Positions 34,054-43,270 of a stretch of 64,000 nucleotides of DNA are shown piece after piece. The notes under the pieces were generated by a model. That model saw only the letters and a list, made by a program, of their open reading frames with translations. It was not told where the DNA came from and made no database searches. The stretch comes from Sphingomonas yabuuchiae (GTDB taxonomy: Bacteria > Pseudomonadota > Alphaproteobacteria > Sphingomonadales > Sphingomonadaceae). Made by a program: the position numbers and the translations under genes. The stretch lies in contig NZ_LDTF01000009.1 in the NCBI RefSeq assembly GCF_001477495.1, positions 1 through 64,000 of the forward strand, given 5' to 3'. Each line of letters starts with the position of its first letter. Position 1 is the stretch's first letter.

Positions 34054-34559
34054 TGCACGCTCCTCAATCGCGGCCGTTCACCCTCCCGGAGGAGGGTCGC
34101 CAGACGGTCGCGCCCCCGCGATATGCGCGACATCACCGTGCCGAGCGGTACGCCGACGACGGCAGCGACCTCCGCATAGGGCAGGCCCTCGACCGAGACT
34201 AGGAGCAGCACCGTTCGCTGCTCCTCGGGCAACGCATCAAGGGCGCGCAGCAGGTCGCGGTGGTGTAGGCCTGTGTCCTGATCGGCCGGACGGCCGAGCG
34301 TGGCGTCGTCCACGAGGTGGAGCGGAACCGCTGTGCCTCGCCGGCTATGCTGCCGCTGATGGTCGACCAACAGATTGTGCAGGATCGCATAGACCCACGG
34401 GCGGACCTCCGCACCCCGTCGCTGTCGCCAACGCCCGACCGCGCGCTCCAGGCAATCCTGCACCATGTCATCCGCCATCGCCCGGTCGCGCAACCACGAC
34501 CGGGCATAGCGGCGCAGACCGGGGATCAGTGGCTCGATCGCGGCGGCAAGCGGGTCCAT
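34050..34559 (-). CDS. ECF RNA polymerase sigma factor
   Basis: This 169-residue sigma-70-family ECF protein has region 2 ('YARSWLRDRAMADDMVQDCLERAVGRWRQRRGAEVRPWVYAILHNLLVDHQRQ') and region 4 ('ALDALPEEQRTVLLLVSVEGLPYAEVAAVVGVPLGTVMSRISRGRDRL'). The ATG at 34559 sits at the end of the upstream beta-propeller gene (stop at 34561), so it is the third gene of a four-gene operon with its anti-sigma factor last. Confidence 0.93.
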   Translation of the reverse strand: MDPLAAAIEPLIPGLRRYARSWLRDRAMADDMVQDCLERAVGRWRQRRGAEVRPWVYAILHNLLVDHQRQHSRRGTAVPLHLVDDATLGRPADQDTGLHHRDLLRALDALPEEQRTVLLLVSVEGLPYAEVAAVVGVPLGTVMSRISRGRDRLATLLREGERPRLRSVQ

Positions 34560-34560
34560 C

Positions 34561-36000
34561 TCAGTCGCGCTGCACCTGCACGATGCGGCCCGGTGCGCCA
34601 TTCACTACCTCGGCGACCGCCAAAAAGCGCCGGGGGGCCGCTGCACTGCCCTGAACGATCTGCCGGATCGGACCAGACGCGTTGACGATCGCCGCACCTG
34701 CCGGGTTGCTCATGAAGTTCGCAAGCGGCTCTACCGCACCGCTGCCGTCCGCATTGGCAGTCAGCACGAGCATGTAAGGCTTTTTGGGCTGCAAACCGGT
34801 CACGGCACTCTGCACGACCTGAATGATGCCCTGGTCGAAGAGGGTAATGCTGCTTGCCGTACCGTTGCCGCCAACCGGCCCCATGGTCAGATGCACCGCC
34901 TTGCCGGCCGTCCCGAGCGGTTGGAGATTGTCGGTGCCGGGGCCTGTCGGGACAGCGTTCGGCACATAAGCGATCGCCTGCGGTGCCTGTCCGACCGGCA
35001 CGGTGGCAACGACCGTGTTGCCGGCGGTGTCGATCGCGGCGAGTTCATCGGCATTCTCCAGCCCGACGTAGATGCGCCGGCCGTCGCCCGATGGCCAGAC
35101 GCCGTGCGGCATCTTGCCGACCGGGATGGTGGCGACGGGCGCGAAATCGGACGTGCGGAACACCTTCACTGCGTTTTCCCCGCCGACCGTGACATAGGCG
35201 AACTGCCCGCTGGTCGTGCGGGCGAAGTTGACATGGTTGGTGATCGGCCCGGTATCCAGCACCTTGAGGATCGCGAAGGGTGGCTTGGCATCGAATGCGA
35301 CCGTCTTGCCGATGTCCTTCAGCGTGAACCACACCTGCTTGCCGTCCGGCGTTGCGGCGATGTTGGGACAGAACGGGCTTGGCTGTGCCACCTGTCCGAC
35401 CTGCGCGTGGGTCGCGACATCGAACACGGCCAGCACCGGATTGAACGACGAACAGACATAGCCGTACCGGCCATCGGGCGAGAAGATCGTCATACCCGGA
35501 CCACCGGGCGTCTTGATGCGCCCCGTCTCCTTGTACGTCGTAGGGTCGAGCACGGCGATATAGTCCTCGCCGCGGACGGTGACCCAGACCTCCTTGCCGT
35601 CCGGTGTGAAGAACGCCTCATGCGGACTGCGCCCGACATAGGTCGTGTGCTTGACGGTGTTGGTGGCGGTGTCGATCCACGACACGGCGTTCGATCCGAT
35701 CGACACGACTGCGAGGGTCTTCCCGTCCGGTGAGAAGCCGAGGCCGTGAACCAACACCTGCCCCTTATAGAGCGGCGAGAAGTTCATCGGCTGCGGATCG
35801 CCGAGTTTGATGACGCCGAGCAACCGGTTGTCGGCCGGGTCTGTCACCGACACTGTGTTGGAAAATTGTTCGGATGCATAGACACGGTCGCGGTGGCTGA
35901 CGGGTACGTCCCTGGCGTTCCACGGCGCCTGCTGGGCCATGGCGATGCTCGGTGCGGCGCTTATCAGCAAGGCGGCCGAGCGCAGGATGGTCCGGATCAT
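34561..36000 (-). CDS. Periplasmic YncE-like beta-propeller protein
   Basis: This 479-residue protein has a signal peptide (MIRTILRSAALLISAAPSIAMAQ) and a seven-bladed propeller of YVTN/YncE repeats: 'YASEQFSNTVSVTDPADNRLLGVIKLGD', 'SNAVSWIDTATNTVKHTTYVGRSPHEAFFTPDGKEVWVTVRGEDYIAVLD' and similar blades to residue ~340, followed by a ~130-residue C-terminal domain of unknown type. Such proteins bind partners or metals in the periplasm. It follows the DUF305 gene by one base and precedes the sigma factor, so it may help sense or answer the ECF signal. Confidence 0.85.
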   Translation of the reverse strand: MIRTILRSAALLISAAPSIAMAQQAPWNARDVPVSHRDRVYASEQFSNTVSVTDPADNRLLGVIKLGDPQPMNFSPLYKGQVLVHGLGFSPDGKTLAVVSIGSNAVSWIDTATNTVKHTTYVGRSPHEAFFTPDGKEVWVTVRGEDYIAVLDPTTYKETGRIKTPGGPGMTIFSPDGRYGYVCSSFNPVLAVFDVATHAQVGQVAQPSPFCPNIAATPDGKQVWFTLKDIGKTVAFDAKPPFAILKVLDTGPITNHVNFARTTSGQFAYVTVGGENAVKVFRTSDFAPVATIPVGKMPHGVWPSGDGRRIYVGLENADELAAIDTAGNTVVATVPVGQAPQAIAYVPNAVPTGPGTDNLQPLGTAGKAVHLTMGPVGGNGTASSITLFDQGIIQVVQSAVTGLQPKKPYMLVLTANADGSGAVEPLANFMSNPAGAAIVNASGPIRQIVQGSAAAPRRFLAVAEVVNGAPGRIVQVQRD

Positions 36001-36001
36001 G

Positions 36002-36385
36002 TCAGTGCTCCATATGGCTATGGTGGTCGCCGCCCTGCGTAGGGGCTGGCGTCGAAGGGGGTAGCGGCTGACCGATCGCCAGCTTCATGGCGGCGATCTC
36101 CTGCTGCTGATCGATGATGATCTCTTGCGCGATGCGCTTGAGCTGCTCGTTATGGCCGTAGCGCAGCTCCGCCACCGCCATATCGATGGCACCCTGATGA
36201 TGCGGAAGCATCATCGCCACGAAGTCACGGTCGACGTCGCCGGACGGCTTGACCATCATGCCCGCCATCATCCGGTCCATCGCGGCAGACACCATGCTGG
36301 CGTAGCCATTGGCGGGGGCGGCCGCGGCTGCGCCGGTGAGTAGGGTTAAAGCAGTCAGACCCAGCATCCAATCTCGTCTATGCAT
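36002..36385 (-). CDS. DUF305-family secreted protein
   Basis: This 127-residue protein has a signal peptide ('WMLGLTALTLLTGAAAAAPA') and the DUF305 core 'DRDFVAMMLPHHQGAIDMAVAELRYGHNEQLKRIAQEIIIDQQQEIAAMKLAIG', a His/Met-rich four-helix domain (MMLPHHQGA) common in copper-related and metal-stress loci, with an extra His/Met tail (GGDHHSHMEH). GGAGG lies just before the ATG at 36385; a TTG at 36454 would add unrelated residues. It is the first gene of the sigma/anti-sigma operon, suggesting a metal signal. Confidence 0.87.
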   Translation of the reverse strand: MHRRDWMLGLTALTLLTGAAAAAPANGYASMVSAAMDRMMAGMMVKPSGDVDRDFVAMMLPHHQGAIDMAVAELRYGHNEQLKRIAQEIIIDQQQEIAAMKLAIGQPLPPSTPAPTQGGDHHSHMEH

Positions 36386-36537
36386 AAGCCTCCGGCGCAT
36401 CAGTCTCGAAAGCGTAGACGATGCTCGTCGGGGTTTATTCCATGGGTGAGCCAATTATTGATCCTCACCAAAACAATGGTCTTATCGTAACCCTGCCGTT
36501 GGTTGACCAGGTCGCCGTCAAACAGCATATGGTCGGG

Positions 36538-36606
36538 CACGGCGATGGATTTCCGCCGGGCCATTCGGCCGAACCGCCCTCGCAAGGGCCGATGATTCCT
36601 ACCAGG
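36538..36606 (+). promoter_or_regulatory. Fluoride riboswitch (crcB motif)
   Basis: The leader begins GGCGATGG and continues with the CGCC partner, then AACCGCC, a loop, AGGGCCGATG and ATTCCTACC. This is the crcB fluoride-riboswitch consensus: a GGCG/CGCC stem, a GCCC/GGGC stem after AACC, and the closing GATG...CCTACC. It can be aligned with the Thermotoga petrophila riboswitch I remember, with an extra GGCC-ATTC-GGCC hairpin inserted. It ends about 26 bases before the GTG start of a CLC gene, preceded by AAGGAGG, so fluoride binding should switch on that gene. Confidence 0.93.
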
Positions 36607-36631
36607 CGCCGCAAGGCAGCAAGGAGGAATC

Positions 36632-37990
36632 GTGCGCGCGACGTTTCGCAATCTCTACGACCAGTTCAACATGGCAGCGTTCATTCGCGATCGCCGCACC
36701 CATGCCATGTCGGTGCTGCGGTGGACTTTGATTTTGGTACCGATGGCCGCAGCGGTGGGAACGCTATGCGCGACCTTCTTGTGGAGCCTCGATGCCGTAA
36801 CCCGGCTTCGCTTTGCCGTTCCTTGGCTGCTCTACCTGCTGCCGATCGGCGGGTTCATGGTCGGACTGCTCTATCATCTGACGGGGCGATCGGTCGAAGG
36901 CGGTAACAACCTCATCGTCGAGCAAATCCACGAGCCGGGGGGCGGTGTGCCGCTGCGCATGGCCCCGCTCATCTTCTTCGGCACGGTCGTGACACACCTG
37001 TTCGGGGGATCGGCGGGGCGTGAAGGCACCGCCGTGCAGTTGGGCGGCAGTCTCGCCAGCGGGTTCGGCCGCGCACTCAAGCTGGATGCGGAAGCGACAC
37101 GCACCCTCCTTATGACCGGGATTGCGGCGGGGTTCGGCGCGGTGTTCGGGACGCCGATCGCGGGCGCAGTCTTTGCACTGGAGGTGCTGGCGATTGGCCG
37201 GGTCGAGTATCGCGCGCTAGTACCATGCCTGGTCGCGGCACTGGTCGGTGACTGGACCTGTCTTGCCTGGGGCATTCACCACGGCGTCTACCATGTCGAT
37301 GCGATAATACCGGTCGACGCGCCGGTCGTCGCCAAGGCCGGTGTTGCCGGCATTGCCTTCGGACTGACCGGGCTGACCTTTGCCGAGGCCAATCACGCGC
37401 TAGGTGGATGGCTGAAGCGTCTCGTTCCCTATGGCCCACTACGACCCGTTATTGGCGGGCTGGCCGTGATTGCGCTGGTCTGGCTGCTCGGAACCCGCGA
37501 CTATCTTGGCCTGGGTACGCTCGCCGCGACACCGGACAGCCTGACCATCGCCAGCTTCTTTGGTCCCGATACGCACTCGTGGAGCTGGGCGCTGAAGCTG
37601 CTCTTTACCGTCGTGACCCTGAGCGCGGGCTTCAAGGGGGGCGAGGTCACGCCGCTGTTCTTTATCGGCGCGGCGCTCGGCAATGCGCTCGCGCCGATGT
37701 TCGGAGTACCGTCGGGGCTATTCGCAGCGATCGGCTTCGTCGCGCTGTTCGCGGGCGCGGCCAACACGCCACTGGCTTGCACGTTCATGGGGATCGAGTT
37801 GTTCGGCGCGGCCTATGCGGTGCCGATCGCAGTCGCGTGCTTCGTCTCCTACCTCTGCTCAGGCCACAACGGCATCTACCTGTCGCAGCGCGTCGCCGTG
37901 CCTAAGGTGCCTGCCGCACACCTCACACCCGACGCCACCCTGCGCGATGCCCGCACGCACCGCGCTTCTCGCCGGCGCACGCGCGCCTGA
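36632..37990 (+). CDS. CLC-F type fluoride/proton antiporter
   Basis: This 452-residue CLC-family membrane protein has the CLC-F features: '[14 protein letters not shown]' in place of the chloride motif GSGIP, and '[17 protein letters not shown]' with the gating Glu131. CLC-F proteins export fluoride in exchange for protons. The fluoride riboswitch directly upstream and the DUF190 gene downstream support fluoride rather than chloride. The start is GTG at 36632, five bases after AAGGAGG. The C-terminus ends in an Arg-rich tail ([11 protein letters not shown]). Confidence 0.93.
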   Translation: MRATFRNLYDQFNMAAFIRDRRTHAMSVLRWTLILVPMAAAVGTLCATFLWSLDAVTRLRFAVPWLLYLLPIGGFMVGLLYHLTGRSVEGGNNLIVEQIHEPGGGVPLRMAPLIFFGTVVTHLFGGSAGREGTAVQLGGSLASGFGRALKLDAEATRTLLMTGIAAGFGAVFGTPIAGAVFALEVLAIGRVEYRALVPCLVAALVGDWTCLAWGIHHGVYHVDAIIPVDAPVVAKAGVAGIAFGLTGLTFAEANHALGGWLKRLVPYGPLRPVIGGLAVIALVWLLGTRDYLGLGTLAATPDSLTIASFFGPDTHSWSWALKLLFTVVTLSAGFKGGEVTPLFFIGAALGNALAPMFGVPSGLFAAIGFVALFAGAANTPLACTFMGIELFGAAYAVPIAVACFVSYLCSGHNGIYLSQRVAVPKVPAAHLTPDATLRDARTHRASRRRTRA

Positions 37991-38016
37991 TTCCGCTTCC
38001 CACCGAAAGCCATGCC

Positions 38017-38385
38017 ATGCCCGATCGTTTCACCGTTCAGCACCGCGAAGTCGGGATGCTGCGCATCTATCTTAAGCCCTCCGACAAGATCGGCTCACGT
38101 CGCTTCTGGGGGGCAAAGCCGCTCTATCGCGAGCTGATCCGGACCGCGAAGGCGGACGACATCATCAACGCCGTCGCGCAACACACCCATTACGGCTTCA
38201 GCAATCGCGGCCCGATTCGGGAAAATGGGTCGGAGATTGCCGATCCACATCTGACGATCTGCGTAGAGCTGGTCGGTGACCGTGACCAGCTCGACTTATT
38301 TTGTCGGCGGCATGGCGATCTGCTTGGCGACAAAGTGATCGTCTACAAGCAACTGGAGCATTGGACGATCAGGCGCAAAACTTAG
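38017..38385 (+). CDS. DUF190-domain protein, fluoride-unit partner
   Basis: This 122-residue DUF190 protein ('MLRIYLKPSDKIGSRRFWGAKPLYRELIRTAKADDIINAVAQHTHYGFSNRG') has a PII-like ferredoxin fold. DUF190 genes are often next to crcB/fluC and other fluoride genes, though the protein's role is unknown; a regulatory or nucleotide-binding role is possible by fold. It follows the CLC-F gene by 26 bases and should share its riboswitch. Confidence 0.88.
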   Translation: MPDRFTVQHREVGMLRIYLKPSDKIGSRRFWGAKPLYRELIRTAKADDIINAVAQHTHYGFSNRGPIRENGSEIADPHLTICVELVGDRDQLDLFCRRHGDLLGDKVIVYKQLEHWTIRRKT

Positions 38386-38574
38386 CGAACCAGAGCCTGA
38401 TCGGCGTTCCCGGTTGGAAACGACCAGCAAGATGGCCGAGGCTTTCCCATTAGGATGGTATTTGAGACTGACAGTCAACCTGCGGTCCAAGCAGCTATAT
38501 TCCCGTCCGCGTGCGGCTTTGCTAAATGGCGGATGAGGATGTGCCAGGGGGCTTGTCCGCCCTTGGACGCCCTA

Positions 38575-40344
38575 ATGATCCGTTCCCAGCCTGTCAGTTT
38601 CTTCGACCGGATCGTAGCCTGGTCACTCCACCTTCAGCTCCCGATCGTGGTCCGGTATCTGCTCGCGGCGATCACGATCCTTGCCGTGGGCTGGGGACGT
38701 GTCCTGTTCGTACCGGACACGTTGCCGTGGCTGCTGTTCATTCCTGCGACGATCGCCATCGCGTTGGTGGCGGGCAAAGGGCCGGGGATTTTTGCAGCCT
38801 TTCTGTCGGCAGCCACCGGCATCGCATCCCTCGGCACCATCGAGCATCCCACCTGGGTGCCGCGGCAGCAATGGGTGGCGGCATCCCTGTTCCTCATCGT
38901 CATGCTTGGCATTGTCATGCTGAGCGCCGAGTTGCGCGAATCCCTGCGACGGGCACGGCGGCTCAACGAGGAGCTTGTCGAAAGCGAGCGGCAGGCGGTC
39001 GAGCGGCAGGCCTTCCTGTCCGGCGTGCTGGCCAGCTCAACGGATTGCATCAAGGTCCTCGACCTCGACGGCAAGCTGACCTTCATGAGCGAAGGCGGAC
39101 AGCATGTCATGGAGATTAGCGACTTCAATGAGGTCGTCGGCTGTCCGTGGCCGGACTTCTGGCAGGATGCCGGCAACGCCGAAGCCAAGGCCGCGATCGA
39201 GGCAGCCAGGCGCGGTGAGGCGCGCAGCTTCATCGGCAAGGCCGACACCTATCGCGGAACGCCGAAATGGTGGCACGTCGCGGTCAGCCCGATCGCCGGG
39301 CTGGATGGGCGCCCCAACCGCATCCTGTCGGTGTCCCGCGATATCACGAACCTGCGCGCGAGCGAGGAAGAGCGCGACCGCTTCGTGCGACTGGCGGAGA
39401 ACAGCACCGACTTCATCGGCATGGCCCGTACCAACGGCAGCGTCTTCTACGTGAACGATGCGGCGAGGCGCCTCGTCGGTCTGGAGGATGCCGACATCAC
39501 GCAACTGACCATCGCCGACTTCTTCCCACACGATCGGATCGAGACGGTCATGCGCGAGGTGCTGCCGGCGGTGGACCGCGACGGCCACTGGGCCGGCGAG
39601 CTGGATTTCCAGCATTTCCGCACCGGCGAGCTGATCCCGGTCCTCTATTCCGTATTTCCGGTCACCGACGCGATGGGAACGCTGATCGGCTACGGCACCG
39701 TGACCCGCGACTTTCGCGAACGGCGCCATGCCGAAGACGATATGCGCCTGATGAACGGCGAACTGGCACATCGCCTCAAGAACGTGCTGGCGGTCGTCCA
39801 GTCGATCTCCCAACAGACATTGAGAACCGCCCCTGACATGGCCTCTGCCAGCCACGATCTCGGCGCACGGCTCGTGGCGCTGGGCGCGGCCACGGACGTG
39901 CTGACTGGCACCTCCTGGCGCTCGGCCGACCTGTGTGAGGTTGCAACGCGCGCGCTAGCACCGCACGGCGCAATTGGCGAACGCATCCTGCTCGACGGCC
40001 CAAGGGTAAACCTGAAAGCCGAGGTGACGGTCGCTTTCGCGCTGGCGCTGCATGAACTGGCAACGAACGCGGCCAAATACGGCGCGCTGTCGAACGATAG
40101 CGGTACGGTGACGTTTGGATGGGACATCGCTGGCAAAGGTGCCGACGCCACCCTGTCGATCTGCTGGCAAGAGCAGGGTGGCCCGTTGGTTTCACCACCG
40201 CAACGCAGAGGTTTCGGATCGACCCTGATCGAACGCTCACTCAAATCATATTTCAGGGGGCGGGCGGCAACTCATTACAAACCGGAAGGTTTGTCGTTTG
40301 AACTGGAGGCGCGGCTGAGTGATGCCGCGACCACGGGCGAGTAG
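38575..40344 (+). CDS. HWE-family hybrid sensor histidine kinase with two PAS domains
   Basis: This 589-residue protein has about three N-terminal membrane helices of DUF4118 type ('VVRYLLAAITILAVGWG', 'PWLLFIPATIAIALVAG', 'WVAASLFLIVMLGIVML'), a linker helix, two PAS domains (about 125-255 and 260-385), and an HWE kinase with the His in 'LMNGELAHRLKNVLAVVQSIS' and the ATP-lid Asn in 'ALHELATNAAKYGALS'. HWE kinases are frequent in sphingomonads and often feed the general stress or light response. A REC-only protein follows 5 bases downstream. The ATG at 38575 is preferred; 38455 adds low-complexity residues. Confidence 0.9.
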   Translation: MIRSQPVSFFDRIVAWSLHLQLPIVVRYLLAAITILAVGWGRVLFVPDTLPWLLFIPATIAIALVAGKGPGIFAAFLSAATGIASLGTIEHPTWVPRQQWVAASLFLIVMLGIVMLSAELRESLRRARRLNEELVESERQAVERQAFLSGVLASSTDCIKVLDLDGKLTFMSEGGQHVMEISDFNEVVGCPWPDFWQDAGNAEAKAAIEAARRGEARSFIGKADTYRGTPKWWHVAVSPIAGLDGRPNRILSVSRDITNLRASEEERDRFVRLAENSTDFIGMARTNGSVFYVNDAARRLVGLEDADITQLTIADFFPHDRIETVMREVLPAVDRDGHWAGELDFQHFRTGELIPVLYSVFPVTDAMGTLIGYGTVTRDFRERRHAEDDMRLMNGELAHRLKNVLAVVQSISQQTLRTAPDMASASHDLGARLVALGAATDVLTGTSWRSADLCEVATRALAPHGAIGERILLDGPRVNLKAEVTVAFALALHELATNAAKYGALSNDSGTVTFGWDIAGKGADATLSICWQEQGGPLVSPPQRRGFGSTLIERSLKSYFRGRAATHYKPEGLSFELEARLSDAATTGE

Positions 40345-40349
40345 AGAGT

Positions 40350-40733
40350 ATGGGTCAGAGCAATCCGATCGGCAGCAACACGGTCCTCATCGTCGAGCCT
40401 GAGGCGCTGGTGCGCTTTGACATGATCGCCTTCTTTGAAGAGCGTGAATGGCGCGTGTACGAGGCCGAGGATGCCGACCAGGCGATGGACATACTTGACC
40501 AGCGCAAAGACATCCGGGTTGTACTGATCGACGCAATGGCGAGCGGGCGGATGGATGGGCTAAAGCTCGCTCATTATGTTCGCGAGCGATTTCCCCCGAC
40601 ATTGTTGTTCGTTGTATCAGGTAACGTCCCGATCCCGCAGGATGCTTTGCCGCAGAAGGCGACTTTCCTCCCTAAACCTTTCGACCTGCACCGGGTCATG
40701 CGTCAGATCGAGCAAAGCCCCGTCACGCCTTAG
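40350..40733 (+). CDS. Single-domain response regulator
   Basis: This 127-residue REC protein has 'NTVLIVEPEALVRFDMIAFFEE' (acidic pocket reduced to one Glu), phosphoacceptor Asp in 'VVLIDAMASGRMDGLKLAHYV', the Ser/Thr switch in 'LLFVVSGNVP' and Lys in 'ATFLPKPFDLHRVM'. It has no output domain. It directly follows the HWE kinase gene and is its likely phosphorylation partner. Confidence 0.9.
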   Translation: MGQSNPIGSNTVLIVEPEALVRFDMIAFFEEREWRVYEAEDADQAMDILDQRKDIRVVLIDAMASGRMDGLKLAHYVRERFPPTLLFVVSGNVPIPQDALPQKATFLPKPFDLHRVMRQIEQSPVTP

Positions 40734-40896
40734 CCTAAGCTATCTTCCCAAAAACGAACATGTTGCGAGAATTGGACCTTAGAACGGTACGATTCACTGT
40801 CCGGTGGCAGGCCCATTCTCTAAACCTGTTCCCGATTGCCCATTCCCAAAACGCCTGGTCGGAGATGGAAAAGCGGGAATGGATTTGATCGGCGCC

Positions 40897-42387
40897 TTAC
40901 CCACATGTCAGGCGATGCTCCGGCAGGACGTCGAGCAGGTAGAAGGTCCGGCGCACGTCATACTGATCGCCATGATCATCGCCGATCTGTCGGTCGCCGG
41001 CCCGATCAAGGAATGCCAGAGCGGCATTGATCGGCTGCTTGCCCGTCAGCTCCTCGCGGGCGTCGCCATCACGCGCCCGAGAATGCAGGTCCTTGTCGTT
41101 CAGCACCGTGATGCGCCACGCTTGTAGCAAATCCCTGGAACGCCTTTGCCAGCCTTTCGGCATGTCGCGACGATCGAAGGCCGGTAGTGCCATGGCCCGG
41201 CGAACGAGCGGCCGGTTGCCCCGAACGGGCAGAACTTCCTGGATCAACGCTTCCACTTGCGCTTCCGCCTGTTGATAGCGCAGGATCGCCACACTCGATG
41301 CCGCCAGGGGCGACAGGCCGGAGAACCACATCGGGTGAAAGCTCTTTTGGCCGGAATGCGTACCGCGCGGCGCGACCAACTGCTGGAGGAAGGCGTCATT
41401 GGCGCCCTCAAGCCGCTTCGCGATGCTCTCCATCAGCACGGCGACTTTGCCGGCAGCTCGTCGCGGATCGATCCCTCGCTCGCCTGCTTCCCGTTCGACC
41501 TGCAACCGGAGGCGGCGCATCAATCCGCTTTCCCTGACGAGCGGGTTGTCAGCACCTTGGTCGGTTTCGGCATCCCGATGGGCACGATAAAGTTCGAGCA
41601 GATGCACCAACGCCTCGCGCATCTCTCGCGCGCTCCGCAGCACGGCGGCGGGTTCGACGACCGTCTTGTCGGAAGAGAGCAGATCGCCGAGCGGGGCCGA
41701 GGTGGCCTTGGCATTACGGGCAAGGATCATCTGCACGTCATGCGCGCACCAGAGCAGTGTCTGGCATTCCAGCGCCGATATGACCTTGTCACGGGTATCC
41801 CCCATCATCGTTTTGTCGCCGGACGCGATGAGGTCAGCATGAAGAGCCTGAGTGACGCGACGGTGGTGCCCCGTCACCAGCCAGCGATACAGCGGCCGAT
41901 GATCGCTCCGAATCTGCCAGAGATTGTTGATATGGGCGGTGAAGCGGCTCATGCCGCTGCCTCCCCCCGGCCAGCCTTCGGCGACGGTATCGACGAGATT
42001 TCGATCCCGCTTGCTGGTGATCATACGCAGGGCGAGGTCGGACAGATCCTCTTTGCTGTCGGGCACGTATTTGCCGGGCAACAGCTCTTCCTTCTGGTCG
42101 AGCACCCCCATTGGGAGCCGCGATAGATCGGTCAGCGCCGGATCGAAGATGCGGCCGGCGAAATCGTCGCTCGCGACCCCACCATAGTAATATTCCTGGT
42201 ACAGGCACGCCATTGCCGCGTCCGGGTCGATCTCGCGGCTGGTGACGACGAGCCGCACGAGCGAGGGTAGATCGCGGATGGTCAGCGTCTTGCTCGCGGC
42301 GGCGATCTTCTGGCGGCGGCGAGTTTCCTCTTCGCGGGCGGTGCGGACGCGTCGCCGCTCATCTCGACTGGGGAGCAACAGGTCCAT
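40897..42387 (-). CDS. Large hypothetical protein of the mobilisation module
   Basis: A 496-residue, mainly helical protein starting at ATG 42387, overlapping the upstream 71-residue gene by one base (TGATG). Its N-terminal ~40 residues form a charged helix ('SRDERRRVRTAREEETRRRQKIAAASKT'). I do not recognise a family. Position in a run of three minus-strand genes divergent from a relaxase suggests a plasmid or integrative-element maintenance or transfer function. It has no signal or membrane segment and no obvious catalytic motif. Confidence 0.7.
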   Translation of the reverse strand: MDLLLPSRDERRRVRTAREEETRRRQKIAAASKTLTIRDLPSLVRLVVTSREIDPDAAMACLYQEYYYGGVASDDFAGRIFDPALTDLSRLPMGVLDQKEELLPGKYVPDSKEDLSDLALRMITSKRDRNLVDTVAEGWPGGGSGMSRFTAHINNLWQIRSDHRPLYRWLVTGHHRRVTQALHADLIASGDKTMMGDTRDKVISALECQTLLWCAHDVQMILARNAKATSAPLGDLLSSDKTVVEPAAVLRSAREMREALVHLLELYRAHRDAETDQGADNPLVRESGLMRRLRLQVEREAGERGIDPRRAAGKVAVLMESIAKRLEGANDAFLQQLVAPRGTHSGQKSFHPMWFSGLSPLAASSVAILRYQQAEAQVEALIQEVLPVRGNRPLVRRAMALPAFDRRDMPKGWQRRSRDLLQAWRITVLNDKDLHSRARDGDAREELTGKQPINAALAFLDRAGDRQIGDDHGDQYDVRRTFYLLDVLPEHRLTCG

Positions 42388-42602
42388 CACAGCCTCCCCA
42401 GTTCCTGATCGATGCGTGCCTGCAGACGCGATGCGAAATCCTGCATTGCACGCTGCAGCATCGCGGCCTTGGCATAGGCGGTGATGCCGCTGCGGCCCCG
42501 CTTCTGATCGTCCTCGACGGCCGTCACGGCGGCGGCGAGCGCAGCGGATTTCTCGTCGAACAGCTCGAACGCGTCGTCGAGGTCTTCGGGCATATCGATC
42601 AT
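42387..42602 (-). CDS. Small hypothetical protein of the mobilisation module
   Basis: A 71-residue, mostly helical acidic protein ('MIDMPEDLDDAFELFDEKSAALAAAVTAVEDDQKRGRSG...'). The ATG at 42602 is preferred because AAAGGA lies 6 bases upstream; GTG 42617 and ATG 42608 are alternatives in frame. It sits between two larger unknown genes with one-base overlaps, so all three are co-translated. A relaxosome or partition accessory role is possible but not shown. Confidence 0.65.
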   Translation of the reverse strand: MIDMPEDLDDAFELFDEKSAALAAAVTAVEDDQKRGRSGITAYAKAAMLQRAMQDFASRLQARIDQELGRL

Positions 42603-42613
42603 GGTCATTCCTT

Positions 42614-43270
42614 TCACAGGTCGGTCGGCAGGGGCGGCTCCTGCCAGTACGTCGGGTTGCCGCCGTGGGCGTGGATCCAGTCGAAGGCGTCGCCGCGGGT
42701 CGCGGGGGTTTCGGTGGAATCGGGAAAGGTGACGCCCAGCAGCTCTTCGAGCGTTCGGATGAGGAAAAGCTGGGCGGCGGTGATGTCGCGCTTGCGCCAG
42801 CGCTCATCGGGGCCGGTCCGCCCCGAGGTGATGAACCGCTCGACCTCGGCGCGGTAAAGCGGCGCACGTTGCCGCCACTGCAGCACTCGGCCCCATTGGC
42901 GGCACCACGGCCCGATGGCCGGATCGGCCAGCAGCGCCCTCACCTGCCCCGCAAAGCTGGTGTCGCCATCATGGCGCGGCAGGCGATCGATGAGCCGCGG
43001 GATCCGGTCCGAGTGGCTGAGCAGCCCGAGAAGCGCGGTGTCGTCGACCTCGCCTAGCCCGAGCATCACGAGCACCGACCCCAAGGCGTATTTGCGCGCG
43101 TCTGCAGACCCCGGCCCGCCGCGGCGCTTGTCCATGGCGTGTGCCTGACGCTGGAGCTCGCGAAGCTGCGCGTCCTCGGCGGCGATCTTCGCCTCGAGTT
43201 GCTGGCTGGTGCCATCGATGGCCGCCCGGAGCCGGGCGAAGTCTCGCTTGCGTTCGTCGTCATGGGTCAT
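42614..43270 (-). CDS. Hypothetical protein divergent from the relaxase
   Basis: A 218-residue protein with a charged coiled-coil-like start ('DFARLRAAIDGTSQQLEAKIAAEDAQLRELQRQAHAMDKRRGG') and a globular helical rest. I do not recognise the family. Its position as first gene of the minus-strand run, divergent from a MobA/MobL relaxase and flanking an oriT-like region, would suit a MobC-like accessory, but there is no ribbon-helix-helix signature. Confidence 0.65.
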   Translation of the reverse strand: MTHDDERKRDFARLRAAIDGTSQQLEAKIAAEDAQLRELQRQAHAMDKRRGGPGSADARKYALGSVLVMLGLGEVDDTALLGLLSHSDRIPRLIDRLPRHDGDTSFAGQVRALLADPAIGPWCRQWGRVLQWRQRAPLYRAEVERFITSGRTGPDERWRKRDITAAQLFLIRTLEELLGVTFPDSTETPATRGDAFDWIHAHGGNPTYWQEPPLPTDL

